Translations under genes and position numbers: made by a program
Part shown: positions 24,395 to 32,994 of the stretch, in pieces
How the letters are laid out: each line of letters starts with the position of its first letter
Position numbering within the stretch: position 1 is the first letter of the stretch
Source: Shimia sp040370365
GTDB taxonomy: Bacteria > Pseudomonadota > Alphaproteobacteria > Rhodobacterales > Rhodobacteraceae
Reading direction: 5' to 3'
Length of the DNA stretch: 64,000 bases
Assembly (NCBI RefSeq): GCF_040370365.1
Contig: NZ_BAABWQ010000003.1
Span: 186,001 to 250,000 of the forward strand
Notes under the pieces: generated by a model
What the model saw: only the letters and a program-made list of their open reading frames with translations
Database searches by the model: none
What the model was told of the DNA's origin: nothing

Positions 24395-25741
24395 TCAATC
24401 CCGCGTCACGTTTGCGCCTAAACCGGCCATGAGGGGTTCAAAGATTGGGAAAGATGTTGCGATTGGACTGCCATCATCCACGCTGACTGGTTTCTGAGTG
24501 GCCATCCCCAGCACCATGAAGCTCATGGCAATGCGATGGTCCAAATGGCTTTCACAGGTTGCACCACCGGGTACGTTGCCATGACCAAGACCTTTCACGA
24601 CCCACCAATCCGGGCCTTCGTCCACGTCAACACCATTGGCACGCAGACCTGTGGCCATGGCATCAATTCGGTCACTTTCCTTCACGCGCAGCTCTTTCAC
24701 GCCCTTCATGACAGTGTCACCCTGAGCAAAGGCCGCAACCACCGACAGAACAGGATATTCATCAATCATGCTAGCGGCACGGGCTGGGTCAACCTCGATA
24801 CCCTTGAGACCCGGCGAAAACTTCGCCCTCAGATCGGCCACGGGCTCGCCGCCCTCTTCGCGCTGGTTTTCATATGTCAGGTCCGCGCCCATTTCTTTGA
24901 GCGCCGTGAACAAACCTGCACGTGTGGGGTTCAGCCCGATGTTGGGCACCAACACATCAGAACCCGGTGTGATGATAGCCGCGCACACCGGAAACGCTGC
25001 CGAACTGGGATCACGGGGCACCACAATGGTTTGCGGTTTTAGCTCTGGCTGACCGGTCAAGGTAATCACCCGACCTTCGTTCGTTTCCTCAACAGAAATG
25101 TCAGCCCCAAAACCTGTGAGCATGCGCTCGGTATGGTCGCGTGTGGCCTCTTTTTCGATCACAATGGTTTGACCCGGCGCATTCAGACCGGCAAGCAACA
25201 CCGCGGATTTCACCTGCGCGGAGGGCATCGGCACCTCATAGCGCACCGGGAGAGGATCTTTTGCACCCACTATGGTCATCGGCAAACGGCCACCTGAGCG
25301 ACCAACCGCTTGCGCTCCAAACAGAGCAATCGGATCGGTCACTCGGGCCATCGGACGTCCATTGAGACTTGCGTCCCCTGTGAAAGTCACTGTGATGTCG
25401 CTGGTTGCCATTGCGCCCATGATCAGGCGCACACCGGTGCCGGAATTGCCGCAATCGATCACGTTGTCTGGCTCCGCGAACCCGCCGACACCCACGCCGT
25501 GCACCGACCAATTGCCGCCACCATGGTTGATCACCTCGGCACCAAACGCCGCCATAGCCTTGCCGGTGTCGAGCACATCTTCACCTTCCAAAAGGCCACT
25601 GATCTTGGTTTCGCCCACCGCCATCGCGCCCAGAATGAGGCTGCGGTGGCTGATCGATTTGTCGCCGGGCACATGCGCCTCGCCAGAGAGCGAGCCGCAG
25701 GGGGAAGAGGTCATCGGGATCGGAGTGCCGTGTCCGGACAT
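24395..25741 (-). CDS. aroA: 3-phosphoshikimate 1-carboxyvinyltransferase (EPSP synthase), class II
   Basis: Shikimate-pathway enzyme of 448 aa that joins shikimate 3-phosphate and PEP. Landmarks are PGDKSISHRS, GNSGTGVRLIMG, VPMPSAQVKSAVLLAGLN, RDHTERMLTGFG, MIDEYPVLSVVAAFA and KESDRIDAMATGL. The sequence follows the class II (CP4-like) enzyme closely through its whole length. At the position equal to CP4 Ala100 it has Gly101, the residue found in glyphosate-sensitive enzymes. It leads the aroA - membrane protein - cmk group. Confidence 0.96.
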   Translation of the reverse strand: MSGHGTPIPMTSSPCGSLSGEAHVPGDKSISHRSLILGAMAVGETKISGLLEGEDVLDTGKAMAAFGAEVINHGGGNWSVHGVGVGGFAEPDNVIDCGNSGTGVRLIMGAMATSDITVTFTGDASLNGRPMARVTDPIALFGAQAVGRSGGRLPMTIVGAKDPLPVRYEVPMPSAQVKSAVLLAGLNAPGQTIVIEKEATRDHTERMLTGFGADISVEETNEGRVITLTGQPELKPQTIVVPRDPSSAAFPVCAAIITPGSDVLVPNIGLNPTRAGLFTALKEMGADLTYENQREEGGEPVADLRAKFSPGLKGIEVDPARAASMIDEYPVLSVVAAFAQGDTVMKGVKELRVKESDRIDAMATGLRANGVDVDEGPDWWVVKGLGHGNVPGGATCESHLDHRIAMSFMVLGMATQKPVSVDDGSPIATSFPIFEPLMAGLGANVTRD

Positions 25742-25911
25742 AGGTGCGTTATCCTTCTTGCGTTCAGCCCTGCTGTTAGCGCAACAACTGAAGCGCGTCC
25801 ATGGTCATAGGCTCAATGCCAAAAATTCTATCCAAACACGCCTGCACCTTCTATCGTTTAACGGGAAATTTACGGACATCATAACCGCCGGTGGAATAGG
25901 GAGATTGACAG

Positions 25912-26940
25912 GTGTGGCTCTTTGACCTTTTGGCAAACGGAACGACAAGGCGCTTTCAACCGGACGAAAGTTTGTTAGATCCAAGTAAATCCGACCCCAC
26001 TCTCAAAAAGGCATCCAGCGAGCTCGCGGAGGTTTTGGGCCTTCTGGGACAAGGAGGTCTACCAACCGCTGCGATTGTACAGCCCGCGACCGGGCTAAAC
26101 GTGCCGACACATCTCGCGGCGATTCGCAGAGCTCTTTCTAGAGCACTCAAGGCACACGCCGTGTCTTTTGGGCTCGAACAATCGGTCGATCAAAAGCGGC
26201 TCGCGTTTCTGGTCGGCGCTGTGAGCTTTTTGTTACCAGTTGCTGTTTCCAAAGTGGCAGACGTGACCGAGAACTGCGCAAGAGACAGCATTAGCCATTT
26301 CTATTTTGATCCCTATGCAGGGCCGATCTTTGTCGGCATGCTCTTCTTTATTGGCGCATTCTTGATGGCCTATAGAGGCGGGAGCAGAGGAGAGAACACG
26401 TGGTCCAACATCGCGGGCATTGGAGCTATTCTACTCGCGATTTTTCCAACAGCGGGCACGGGGTGTGACGAGACCGCACAGAGCATGTCTCGCGTCTTTG
26501 TAATGGTCAACAATCAAACCCCACCCAGTATTTCCGCCCAAAGTGGCGATGATCTTTTGCGCCTTTTTGATCACTCTGCCCTGCTTCATGCAGTTGGGGC
26601 GGCAACGGTCTTCCTGTTTTTGGGGTTCTATTGCTGGCGCCCGTTGCGACGCATTGTCCCTTCGATCCACCAACCAGACGGCGAGCTGTTACGTTCCAAA
26701 TACTGGAGAAACAATCTCTATGGCCTCTGTGCACTTGTTGTTTTTGCGAGCTGCGCGCTTTTGGCGGCCAACACGGTTTCAGAGGCTTTGCGCAGTGCGC
26801 CTTTGTTTTCGGCCTGGAACCACTGGAATTTTACCTACTACGTTGAGGCCGCAGCTCTCTGGGCTTTTGGGTTGGCCTGGATTGTAAAAGCCCGGATCGT
26901 GTTGTTTCTCAACGACCCAGTGCAGCCTAAACCTTCCTAA
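25912..26940 (+). CDS. Membrane protein of unknown function, soluble N-terminal region
   Basis: Protein of 342 aa starting with GTG, eight bases after GGGAG. Residues 1-100 are soluble, with AEVLGLLGQGGLPTAAIVQ and a charged helix. Six hydrophobic segments follow from about residue 100: FLVGAVSFLLPVAVS, FVGMLFFIGAFLMAY, IAGIGAILLAIFPTAG, AVGAATVFLFLGFY, LCALVVFASCALLAA and AALWAFGLAWIVKA. No family is recognised. The loop CDETAQSMSRVFVMVNN between helices 3 and 4 is probably periplasmic. The 3' end overlaps the convergent trmB by 14 bases. Confidence 0.7.
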   Translation: MWLFDLLANGTTRRFQPDESLLDPSKSDPTLKKASSELAEVLGLLGQGGLPTAAIVQPATGLNVPTHLAAIRRALSRALKAHAVSFGLEQSVDQKRLAFLVGAVSFLLPVAVSKVADVTENCARDSISHFYFDPYAGPIFVGMLFFIGAFLMAYRGGSRGENTWSNIAGIGAILLAIFPTAGTGCDETAQSMSRVFVMVNNQTPPSISAQSGDDLLRLFDHSALLHAVGAATVFLFLGFYCWRPLRRIVPSIHQPDGELLRSKYWRNNLYGLCALVVFASCALLAANTVSEALRSAPLFSAWNHWNFTYYVEAAALWAFGLAWIVKARIVLFLNDPVQPKPS

Positions 26941-27652
26941 ACGTCAGATAGTGCGGCGTGCGCCCTTCACGAAATGCCTTTTGCTCATATCGTGTTGAAA
27001 TCCAATCCTCCCAAGGCTCGCGCCAATCGGAGGGTTTTTCTGCGAGCCACTCAAACCCTTGACGTGGGACCTGCTCTAACGTCTGGCGCACATAGTCCTC
27101 AATATCCGTTGCGACCCGAAAAATTGCGCCCGGCTTAAGCTTGCGCGACAGAGGTTCGAGGTGATCTGCGGTCACAAAACGGCGGCGATGGTGGCGCTTT
27201 TTCGGCCAAGGATCAGGGTAGAGCAAAAACGCGCGGCTGAGACTTTCATCCGGCAGCACATCAAACATGTCACGTGCGTCGCCGGGGTGAACACGGATAT
27301 TATCCGTCCCTGCCTGCCGGATCTTACCCAACAGCATCGCGACACCATTGATATAAGGCTCGCAGCCGATCATGCCCACATCAGGGTTTTGCGAAGCCTG
27401 ATGCACCATATGCTCTCCGCCGCCAAAACCAATTTCCAGCCAGACGTCTTTGTCTCCAAACAATGCCTTCAGGTCGATGTTGTCGCGTTCAGGATTTTCC
27501 TCCCACCCTACTTTGCCGGGTGACAACGCTGCCAAATCTTCATCCAGATATGCTTCTTGGCTGGGGCGCATGCCTTTGCCTTTGAAACGTCCATAGAAGT
27601 TGCGCCAAGGCGCACCAGAAGGATGGTGGGTTGGGTTTTTGTCGTCAGACAT
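26927..27652 (-). CDS. trmB: tRNA (guanine-N7-)-methyltransferase
   Basis: Enzyme of 241 aa making m7G46 in the tRNA variable loop. Motifs are EIGFGGGEHM (SAM binding), GCEPYINGVAMLL, VHPGDARDMFD, and the family hallmark LLYPDPWPKKRHHRRRF. The ATG at 27652 starts MSDDKNPTHH, followed by the RNA-contacting YGRFKGKGMRPSQ. The open frame continues far upstream into another gene and was not used. It is the last gene of the long minus-strand run that starts at miaB. Confidence 0.95.
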   Translation of the reverse strand: MSDDKNPTHHPSGAPWRNFYGRFKGKGMRPSQEAYLDEDLAALSPGKVGWEENPERDNIDLKALFGDKDVWLEIGFGGGEHMVHQASQNPDVGMIGCEPYINGVAMLLGKIRQAGTDNIRVHPGDARDMFDVLPDESLSRAFLLYPDPWPKKRHHRRRFVTADHLEPLSRKLKPGAIFRVATDIEDYVRQTLEQVPRQGFEWLAEKPSDWREPWEDWISTRYEQKAFREGRTPHYLTFRKV

Positions 27653-27705
27653 GACAGAGTGATCCTTATATGCGGCCCCGCCTTTGCCCAAAGCCGCGCC
27701 AAAGG

Positions 27706-28566
27706 TCAAGTTTTGCCAAAGATCATCCGCAAAACGAACATGCCTGGAATGGTGACAACATACATCGTGATGCCGTACACAGCAGCGGGAATAGCGTAGT
27801 CCGGAATGCCTCCGGTTTGGGCAATAAGGCCCGCGACGGCAATGCCCAAAGTGGCATTCTGCACGCCCATTTCGACCGAGATACATAACCCGTCCGGTCC
27901 CGAAAGCCCTAAAACACGCGCCACAACCACCCCCAATATCAACAACACAGCATTGAGCCCGATGAGGATCGGCCCCAAACCAGCAATATGTGTCACAAAC
28001 ATCGTCCAGTTGGTGGCCAGAGCCGCAGCCACGATCACCACAAAAAGGACCAAGGCCGCCATCGAAACACGACTTTCTTGTTTGTCCGCAAAATCAGGCG
28101 CGATAAATCGCAACAAAACCCCCAGAGTGACCGGTACGGCCGTTATGACAAACATGCTCATACCTATGGCGGTGACGTTTATCTCAGGCGCAGCGCTGCC
28201 CAAAAACGTCGTTGCAGCCCACCCCACAAGCACGGGCACCGTAACAACCGAGAAGAGGCTCACCACAGCAGTGAGTGTGATGGACAATGCCACTGTGCCG
28301 CCTGCCAGTTTCGTAAGTATGTTTGACGTCACCCCACCGGGGCAGAAAGACAGGAGCATCACACCGAAGGCCATTGCCGGCGGCAGGTTTGTGAAACTAA
28401 CCAAAACGAACGCCACGGCAGGCACCGCCAGAACTTGCATCGCCATCCCTGTGATCACCGCCCTTGGGATGGTCAACACCCTACCAAAATCGGCAAACGT
28501 CAGGCCAAAACCAAGTGAAAACATGATAATCGCCAGTGACAGCGGCAAAGCCACATCAATCAGCAT
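27706..28566 (-). CDS. Bile acid:sodium symporter (BASS) family transporter
   Basis: Inner-membrane protein of 286 aa with about nine or ten helices. Typical BASS elements are MLLSFCPGGVTSNILTKLAGG (crossover region with GG) and SVEMGVQNATLGIAVAGL (second discontinuous helix). GGGAGGAG lies six bases before the ATG at 28566, which decides the start. The likely substrate is an organic anion such as pyruvate or a small carboxylate; true bile acid uptake is improbable in a marine bacterium. It sits between metK and trmB, 53 bases before trmB. Confidence 0.9.
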   Translation of the reverse strand: MLIDVALPLSLAIIMFSLGFGLTFADFGRVLTIPRAVITGMAMQVLAVPAVAFVLVSFTNLPPAMAFGVMLLSFCPGGVTSNILTKLAGGTVALSITLTAVVSLFSVVTVPVLVGWAATTFLGSAAPEINVTAIGMSMFVITAVPVTLGVLLRFIAPDFADKQESRVSMAALVLFVVIVAAALATNWTMFVTHIAGLGPILIGLNAVLLILGVVVARVLGLSGPDGLCISVEMGVQNATLGIAVAGLIAQTGGIPDYAIPAAVYGITMYVVTIPGMFVLRMIFGKT

Positions 28567-28647
28567 TGCGTACTCCTCCCTTTTCCCAAGGCGAAGGTCG
28601 CACAAAACCCGATGCAAACCAAAGACTTCCGTAAGGTCAGAACGTCG

Positions 28648-28683
28648 AACAAAAAAGCCCGCCGGGATCACCAGCGGGCTTCT
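28648..28683 (-). terminator. Rho-independent terminator of metK
   Basis: On the minus strand AAGCCCGC, an 11-base loop, GCGGGCTT, then TTTT, about 25 bases after the metK stop. It separates metK from the BASS transporter gene. Confidence 0.88.
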
Positions 28684-28705
28684 GTCTAAGGCTAAACAAT
28701 TTTGC

Positions 28706-29887
28706 TTAGATGGCTTTCTTCAGATCCTCAACGAGATCCGTACGTTCCCAGCTAAAGCCACCATCTGCATCCGGCGTCCGGCCAAAGTGGCCATAGGCAG
28801 CAGTGCGTTGGTATATCGGCTTGTTCAGTTGCAGTTTCTCGCGAATGCCGCGCGGAGTCAGGCTCATCACATTGCGGATCGCTTTTTCGATCTCAGCAGG
28901 AGCAACATCGCCAGTCCCATATGTATCCGCATAGATCGACAGCGGCTCAGGCACACCAATCGCGTAAGACAACTGAATCGTACAGCGTTCTGCCATGCCC
29001 GCTGCGACAACGTTCTTGGCCAAATAACGCGCCGCGTAAGCCGCAGAGCGATCCACTTTTGTGGGATCTTTGCCCGAGAAAGCGCCGCCGCCATGCGGTG
29101 CTGCACCGCCATAAGTGTCCACGATGATCTTGCGACCAGTCAAACCTGCGTCGCCGTCGGGGCCGCCGATTACGAACTTGCCGGTTGGATTTACATGCCA
29201 GGCGGTGGACTCGGTGATCCAGCCACTGGGCAAGGTTTCAAGGATATAAGGTTCAACCACAGCGCGAACATCGTCGCTGGTCATGTTTTCGTCCAAGTGC
29301 TGAGTGGACAAAACAATCGAGCTCACCCCTACCGGCTTGCCGTCCTGATAGACAACCGAAAGCTGCGATTTGGCGTCTGGACCCAGCGTTGGCTCCTGGC
29401 CCGACTTACGCACTTCCGCCAAGCGACGCAGGATCGCATGTGCATACTGGATCGGCGCTGGCATCAGCGCGTCGGTTTCTGTGGTCGCGTATCCGAACAT
29501 AATGCCCTGATCACCCGCGCCCTCGTCTTTGTTGTCTGCGGCATCAACCCCTTGGGCGATATGCGCAGACTGCTCGTGCAACAAGTTGGTGATCTCCACC
29601 GTCTCGTGGTGAAACTTATCCTGCTCATACCCGATGTCTTTAATGCATGCGCGCGCTATTTCATCAATGCGGCCCATGTAGTCATGCAGCTTGTCCTGAT
29701 CAGACAGGCCCACTTCGCCCCCGATCACCACACGGTCAGTGGTGGCAAAGGTTTCTGCTGCAACGCGCGCTTCTGGCTCTTCGGCCAAGAACGCATCAAG
29801 CACAGCATCTGAGATACGGTCACAGACCTTATCAGGATGGCCCTCCGATACGCTTTCGGAGGTAAACGTGTAGTTCTGTCGTGTCAT
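28706..29887 (-). CDS. metK: S-adenosylmethionine synthetase
   Basis: Enzyme of 393 aa making SAM from ATP and methionine. Motifs are SESVSEGHPDKVCDRISDAV, GAGDQGIMFGYA, and the P-loop-like GGGAFSGKDPTKVDRSAAY. The ATG at 29887 (MTRQNYTF) is chosen: an in-frame ATG four codons upstream lies inside the riboswitch and overlaps its Shine-Dalgarno sequence GGAG, which is six bases before 29887. Expression should fall when SAM is abundant, because a SAM/SAH riboswitch covers this ribosome-binding site. Confidence 0.97.
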   Translation of the reverse strand: MTRQNYTFTSESVSEGHPDKVCDRISDAVLDAFLAEEPEARVAAETFATTDRVVIGGEVGLSDQDKLHDYMGRIDEIARACIKDIGYEQDKFHHETVEITNLLHEQSAHIAQGVDAADNKDEGAGDQGIMFGYATTETDALMPAPIQYAHAILRRLAEVRKSGQEPTLGPDAKSQLSVVYQDGKPVGVSSIVLSTQHLDENMTSDDVRAVVEPYILETLPSGWITESTAWHVNPTGKFVIGGPDGDAGLTGRKIIVDTYGGAAPHGGGAFSGKDPTKVDRSAAYAARYLAKNVVAAGMAERCTIQLSYAIGVPEPLSIYADTYGTGDVAPAEIEKAIRNVMSLTPRGIREKLQLNKPIYQRTAAYGHFGRTPDADGGFSWERTDLVEDLKKAI

Positions 29888-29890
29888 GAA

Positions 29891-29937
29891 ATGCTCCATT
29901 GAAGTAGATCGCCACGTCAGGAAGCCGTTGTGGCGAC
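29891..29937 (-). ncRNA. SAM/SAH riboswitch controlling metK translation
   Basis: Read on the minus strand, the element starts GUCGCCACAACGGCUUCCUG, continues ACGUGGCGAU and ends CAAUGGAGCAU. This matches the compact SAM/SAH class (conserved CACAACGGCUUCCUGRCGUG core and a 3' AUUGGAGCA-type strand). The hairpin GUCGCCAC/GUGGCGAU is intact. The 3' strand that forms the pseudoknot contains the metK GGAG, so ligand binding should hide the ribosome-binding site. The class is known almost only from Rhodobacterales, upstream of metK, which supports both the function and the taxonomic placement. Confidence 0.93.
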
Positions 29938-29963
29938 AAAGTCCTCTTTGCCTTACGCAACCG

Positions 29964-31490
29964 TCAGGATGGGGTCAATCTCATTCGCCCCCCCTTGCGC
30001 CACCCTGTCAACAGAAGCAGCAGCACAACAATAGCTGCGACGGGCTTATCACCGCTTTGTGTATAAAGTGTTGCGGGGCGCGCCTCTGGGAGGGGTACGT
30101 CCAAGTACCCTTCTGTGTTTAGGTCCAATGCTGCCAGCACCCGTCCGTGCGCGTCGATCGCAGCGCTGACCCCGGTGTTGGCTGCGCGCAGGACCGGTAA
30201 GCCGTTTTCAATCGCGCGCATCCGGGCTTGGGACAAATGCTGAAAGGGCCCAGAGAAGTTTCCAAACCACGCGTCGTTGGTCAGGTGAAGAATGAACTCG
30301 GGGCGCTCCGGCGCGGCCCGCACGTCTTGCGGAAAAACCGCCTCATAACAAATCAGCAACAGCGCTTTGCCCAGCACACCAAGGTCCATCACCGTCGGAC
30401 CTGGACCTGCTGAAAATCCATCTCCATCTCGGCTGGCCATACCGGTGACACCAAACCAACTCAATAGATCTCCAAGCGGTATATACTCACCAAACGGCAC
30501 TAGGTGATGCTTGTCGTAAATTGCCGAAACACTTCCGGCGCTGTCCAACAAAACGGCCGCGTTATAAAGTCGATTGCCTTCAAACCGATTGAGCCCCAAG
30601 ACAACCGGCACGCCTCGGGCGGATTTCGCTATGATCTCGAGGGACTCATCAGCGTAGTTCAGCAAAACCGGAACCGCAGTCTCCGGCCAAACAATCAAGT
30701 CAGGCCGTGCCTCACCTGCCGACGTGAAGCGCACAAGGCGCTCAAAAAAGATACCAACGTATTCGCGATCCCATTTCTGATGTTGCGGTGCATTTGGTTG
30801 GATCAAACGCACAATCGGGCGCACATCAGGTATGCTGGCCGTGGAGTTTGGGGCTGACATCGGCCAGCCAAGCACCAACAGCGCCACCACACTTGCCACG
30901 GCAAAAGCCCCACGTTTGCGGCCCCGTTGGGTGATGAAATGCGCCAATATCAGCGCCGCCGACAGAAATAGAAGGTTCAGCCCATGTGACCCCACAAAGG
31001 AAGCCACCTGCCCCACCATGCGATCCACCAAAACGTAAGCGGGCATCGCCCAGGGAAAGCCGGTCAGGATGTAGGCCCGCACAAGCTCCGCACCAGTCAT
31101 GGTCAGCACAACAGGCCACGCTGATGGGCTGAGCAATTTTCCCAAGGCGAAGGCGGCTGCCCAAAACAAACTTAACCCAACAGACAAAAACACAATTGCA
31201 AACGGCGCCATCCAAGCGTGGCGCAGCGGATCAACAAAAAAGGGTTCCACAATCCAGTTTAACGAAACGGCGAAATAGCCGGTGCCAAAACTCAGCCCCA
31301 ACCAAAACGCCGCGCGCCATCCAGCCGTCTGCATAAGCAGCGCAAATGCACCCGCAAAAGCCACAAGTGTCAGAGGCCAAAGATCAAAGGGCGGATGACC
31401 CAAGCCAGCCACACCGCCCAATCCAATTGCCAGCGCCACCGGACGCAGACGACCCCATCGCCCTCTGCCTCGCATCACGGCGTCAGCCAT
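29964..31490 (-). CDS. lnt: Apolipoprotein N-acyltransferase
   Basis: Inner-membrane enzyme of 508 aa for the third step of lipoprotein maturation. Six or more N-terminal helices (residues about 15-210) are followed by a periplasmic nitrilase domain. The catalytic triad is visible as Glu in IVWPETAVPVLL, Lys in YDKHHLVPFGEY and Cys in LLICYEAVFPQ. Residues NDAWFGNFSGPFQHL are also typical. The ATG at 31490 overlaps the stop of the upstream CorC-like gene (ATGGCTGA). It is relevant to the several lipoproteins encoded in this window. Confidence 0.95.
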   Translation of the reverse strand: MADAVMRGRGRWGRLRPVALAIGLGGVAGLGHPPFDLWPLTLVAFAGAFALLMQTAGWRAAFWLGLSFGTGYFAVSLNWIVEPFFVDPLRHAWMAPFAIVFLSVGLSLFWAAAFALGKLLSPSAWPVVLTMTGAELVRAYILTGFPWAMPAYVLVDRMVGQVASFVGSHGLNLLFLSAALILAHFITQRGRKRGAFAVASVVALLVLGWPMSAPNSTASIPDVRPIVRLIQPNAPQHQKWDREYVGIFFERLVRFTSAGEARPDLIVWPETAVPVLLNYADESLEIIAKSARGVPVVLGLNRFEGNRLYNAAVLLDSAGSVSAIYDKHHLVPFGEYIPLGDLLSWFGVTGMASRDGDGFSAGPGPTVMDLGVLGKALLLICYEAVFPQDVRAAPERPEFILHLTNDAWFGNFSGPFQHLSQARMRAIENGLPVLRAANTGVSAAIDAHGRVLAALDLNTEGYLDVPLPEARPATLYTQSGDKPVAAIVVLLLLLTGWRKGGRMRLTPS

Positions 31491-32379
31491 CTTGCACTAC
31501 AACCGAGGGGCTGGGCATAAACACGCGCAGGCGTTTGATCCGGCGCGGATCAGCATCCACAACTTCAAACTCGACCCCATCCGGGCTCTCGACCACTTCA
31601 CCACGCGCGGGCACATGACCGCTCAGCATGAAGACCAACCCGCCCAGCGTATCAATCTCTTCCCGGTCAACTTCCGCGTGATGACTGAGGGAGCGGCCTA
31701 TGGCGGCCTCAAAGTCTTCCAGCGGAGTTTTGGCCAACGCCAGATAGCAGCCGGGTTTTTCTTCGATAAACAAATCGGCCTCTTCGACGTCATGTTCGTC
31801 TTCGATGTCCCCGATGACTTGTTCGATCAGGTCCTCGATGGTCAGCAACCCGTCGACACCACCATATTCATCGATCACCAACGCCATATGACGCCGCTCG
31901 GTCTGCATCTTGGTCAGCAAAACGCCAATCGCCATTGATGGGGGCACAAACAACAAATCACGGAGTTCTTTGGTGACGTCAAAGTCGCCGTTGCCATTGC
32001 CATTAAACCCATAACGCAGGGCGAAATCTTTCAAATGAACAAAGCCAACCGGCGTATCCAGAGTATTTTCATAGACCGGCAAGCGGGTCAGGCCGCTGTC
32101 GCGAAACAGCTGCACCAATTCGGGTTTGCTGATCGTAGAAGGCACCGACACAATATCTGCCTTAGGAACAGCCACATCTTCAACGCGCATGCGTCGTAAG
32201 TTGACCATACCATGTGCTTGATGGGGGGGGACCTTAGGCGTTGCCGCGCTATGCGCCTCGGCTGCTGGGGGCTCCGTCATACCAAAGAGGCGGGCAAACC
32301 AGCCTTTTGTCGGTGATGTTTGGCCTGTCGGCTGCGCGCGAAGCGCTGCGTTAGAAGACCCGTCTGTTGTGTCGCCCAT
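31483..32379 (-). CDS. CorC/HlyC-type CBS-pair protein
   Basis: Cytosolic protein of 298 aa: a low-complexity N-terminus, two CBS motifs (about residues 65-190, with VPSTISKPELVQLFRDSG, RLPVYENTLDTPVGFVHLKD and MALVIDEYGGVDGLLTIEDL), and a C-terminal CorC_HlyC domain. There is no DUF21 membrane region, so it is the soluble CorC form linked to Mg/Co efflux. The ATG at 32379 follows AAAGGG. It sits in the ybeY - corC - lnt order that is widely conserved in proteobacteria. Confidence 0.92.
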   Translation of the reverse strand: MGDTTDGSSNAALRAQPTGQTSPTKGWFARLFGMTEPPAAEAHSAATPKVPPHQAHGMVNLRRMRVEDVAVPKADIVSVPSTISKPELVQLFRDSGLTRLPVYENTLDTPVGFVHLKDFALRYGFNGNGNGDFDVTKELRDLLFVPPSMAIGVLLTKMQTERRHMALVIDEYGGVDGLLTIEDLIEQVIGDIEDEHDVEEADLFIEEKPGCYLALAKTPLEDFEAAIGRSLSHHAEVDREEIDTLGGLVFMLSGHVPARGEVVESPDGVEFEVVDADPRRIKRLRVFMPSPSVVVQDG

Positions 32380-32416
32380 TGGCCCTTTCCACAATTTATT
32401 TTCCGGGACTACCCCG

Positions 32417-32923
32417 TCAGTTCACGTCATATGGGTCCGATAGACCCATTTTGCCAAGTATGGCCACCTCAAGCGCCTCCATCAAAGTGGCATCTTTGTC
32501 ACGGATATGGTCGTAACCCAAAAGATGTAACGTTCCGTGAACCATCAAATGGATGACGTGATCGGTGATAGGTTTCACCGCATCCGCCGCCTCCCGAGCA
32601 CAAGTATCATAGGAAATCGCGATGTCACCCAGTTCTTCAGGTATGCTTGGAAATGCTGGTTCTGGTGGATCGGGTACTTCGCCGTCGATGTCTACGCCCC
32701 GCTCCTCACTGGGCCAGCTCAGCACATTGGTGGCATTTTCTTTGTCGCGAAAATCTGCGTTTAAAACCGCAATCTTCGCATCATCACAGGCCAGAACCGC
32801 GATTTCGAAGTCAGCAGGCCTTAGGTTCAGGTGCAGGAGAGTGGTTGTTGCGGCCGTTTCGGCTAGCGTTTCAAACTCTAGGACACGCCAACGATCGTCT
32901 TCGATGAGCGTTTCGGTCAACAT
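32417..32923 (-). CDS. ybeY: YbeY endoribonuclease
   Basis: Zn-dependent single-strand RNase of 168 aa needed for 16S rRNA 3' maturation and ribosome quality control. The metal site HGTLHLLGYDH (H-x3-H-x5-H) is intact, and the upstream NADFRDKENATNVLSWPSE is the family motif with its conserved Arg. It sits between phoH and the CorC-like gene, the standard order. The frame begins directly with MLTETLIEDDRW. Confidence 0.95.
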   Translation of the reverse strand: MLTETLIEDDRWRVLEFETLAETAATTTLLHLNLRPADFEIAVLACDDAKIAVLNADFRDKENATNVLSWPSEERGVDIDGEVPDPPEPAFPSIPEELGDIAISYDTCAREAADAVKPITDHVIHLMVHGTLHLLGYDHIRDKDATLMEALEVAILGKMGLSDPYDVN

Positions 32924-32994
32924 TTAACGTGCGCCGCGTGAGGGCTGATAGCCCCCACGCCCTCGTGGATACCTTTGGTCATGGAGTGCCAAGT

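Noticed and set aside
27806..29812. 668-codon open frame on the plus strand across the BASS transporter and metK genes
   Set aside because: It spans two real minus-strand genes and a terminator, with low-complexity translation. It is a shadow frame.
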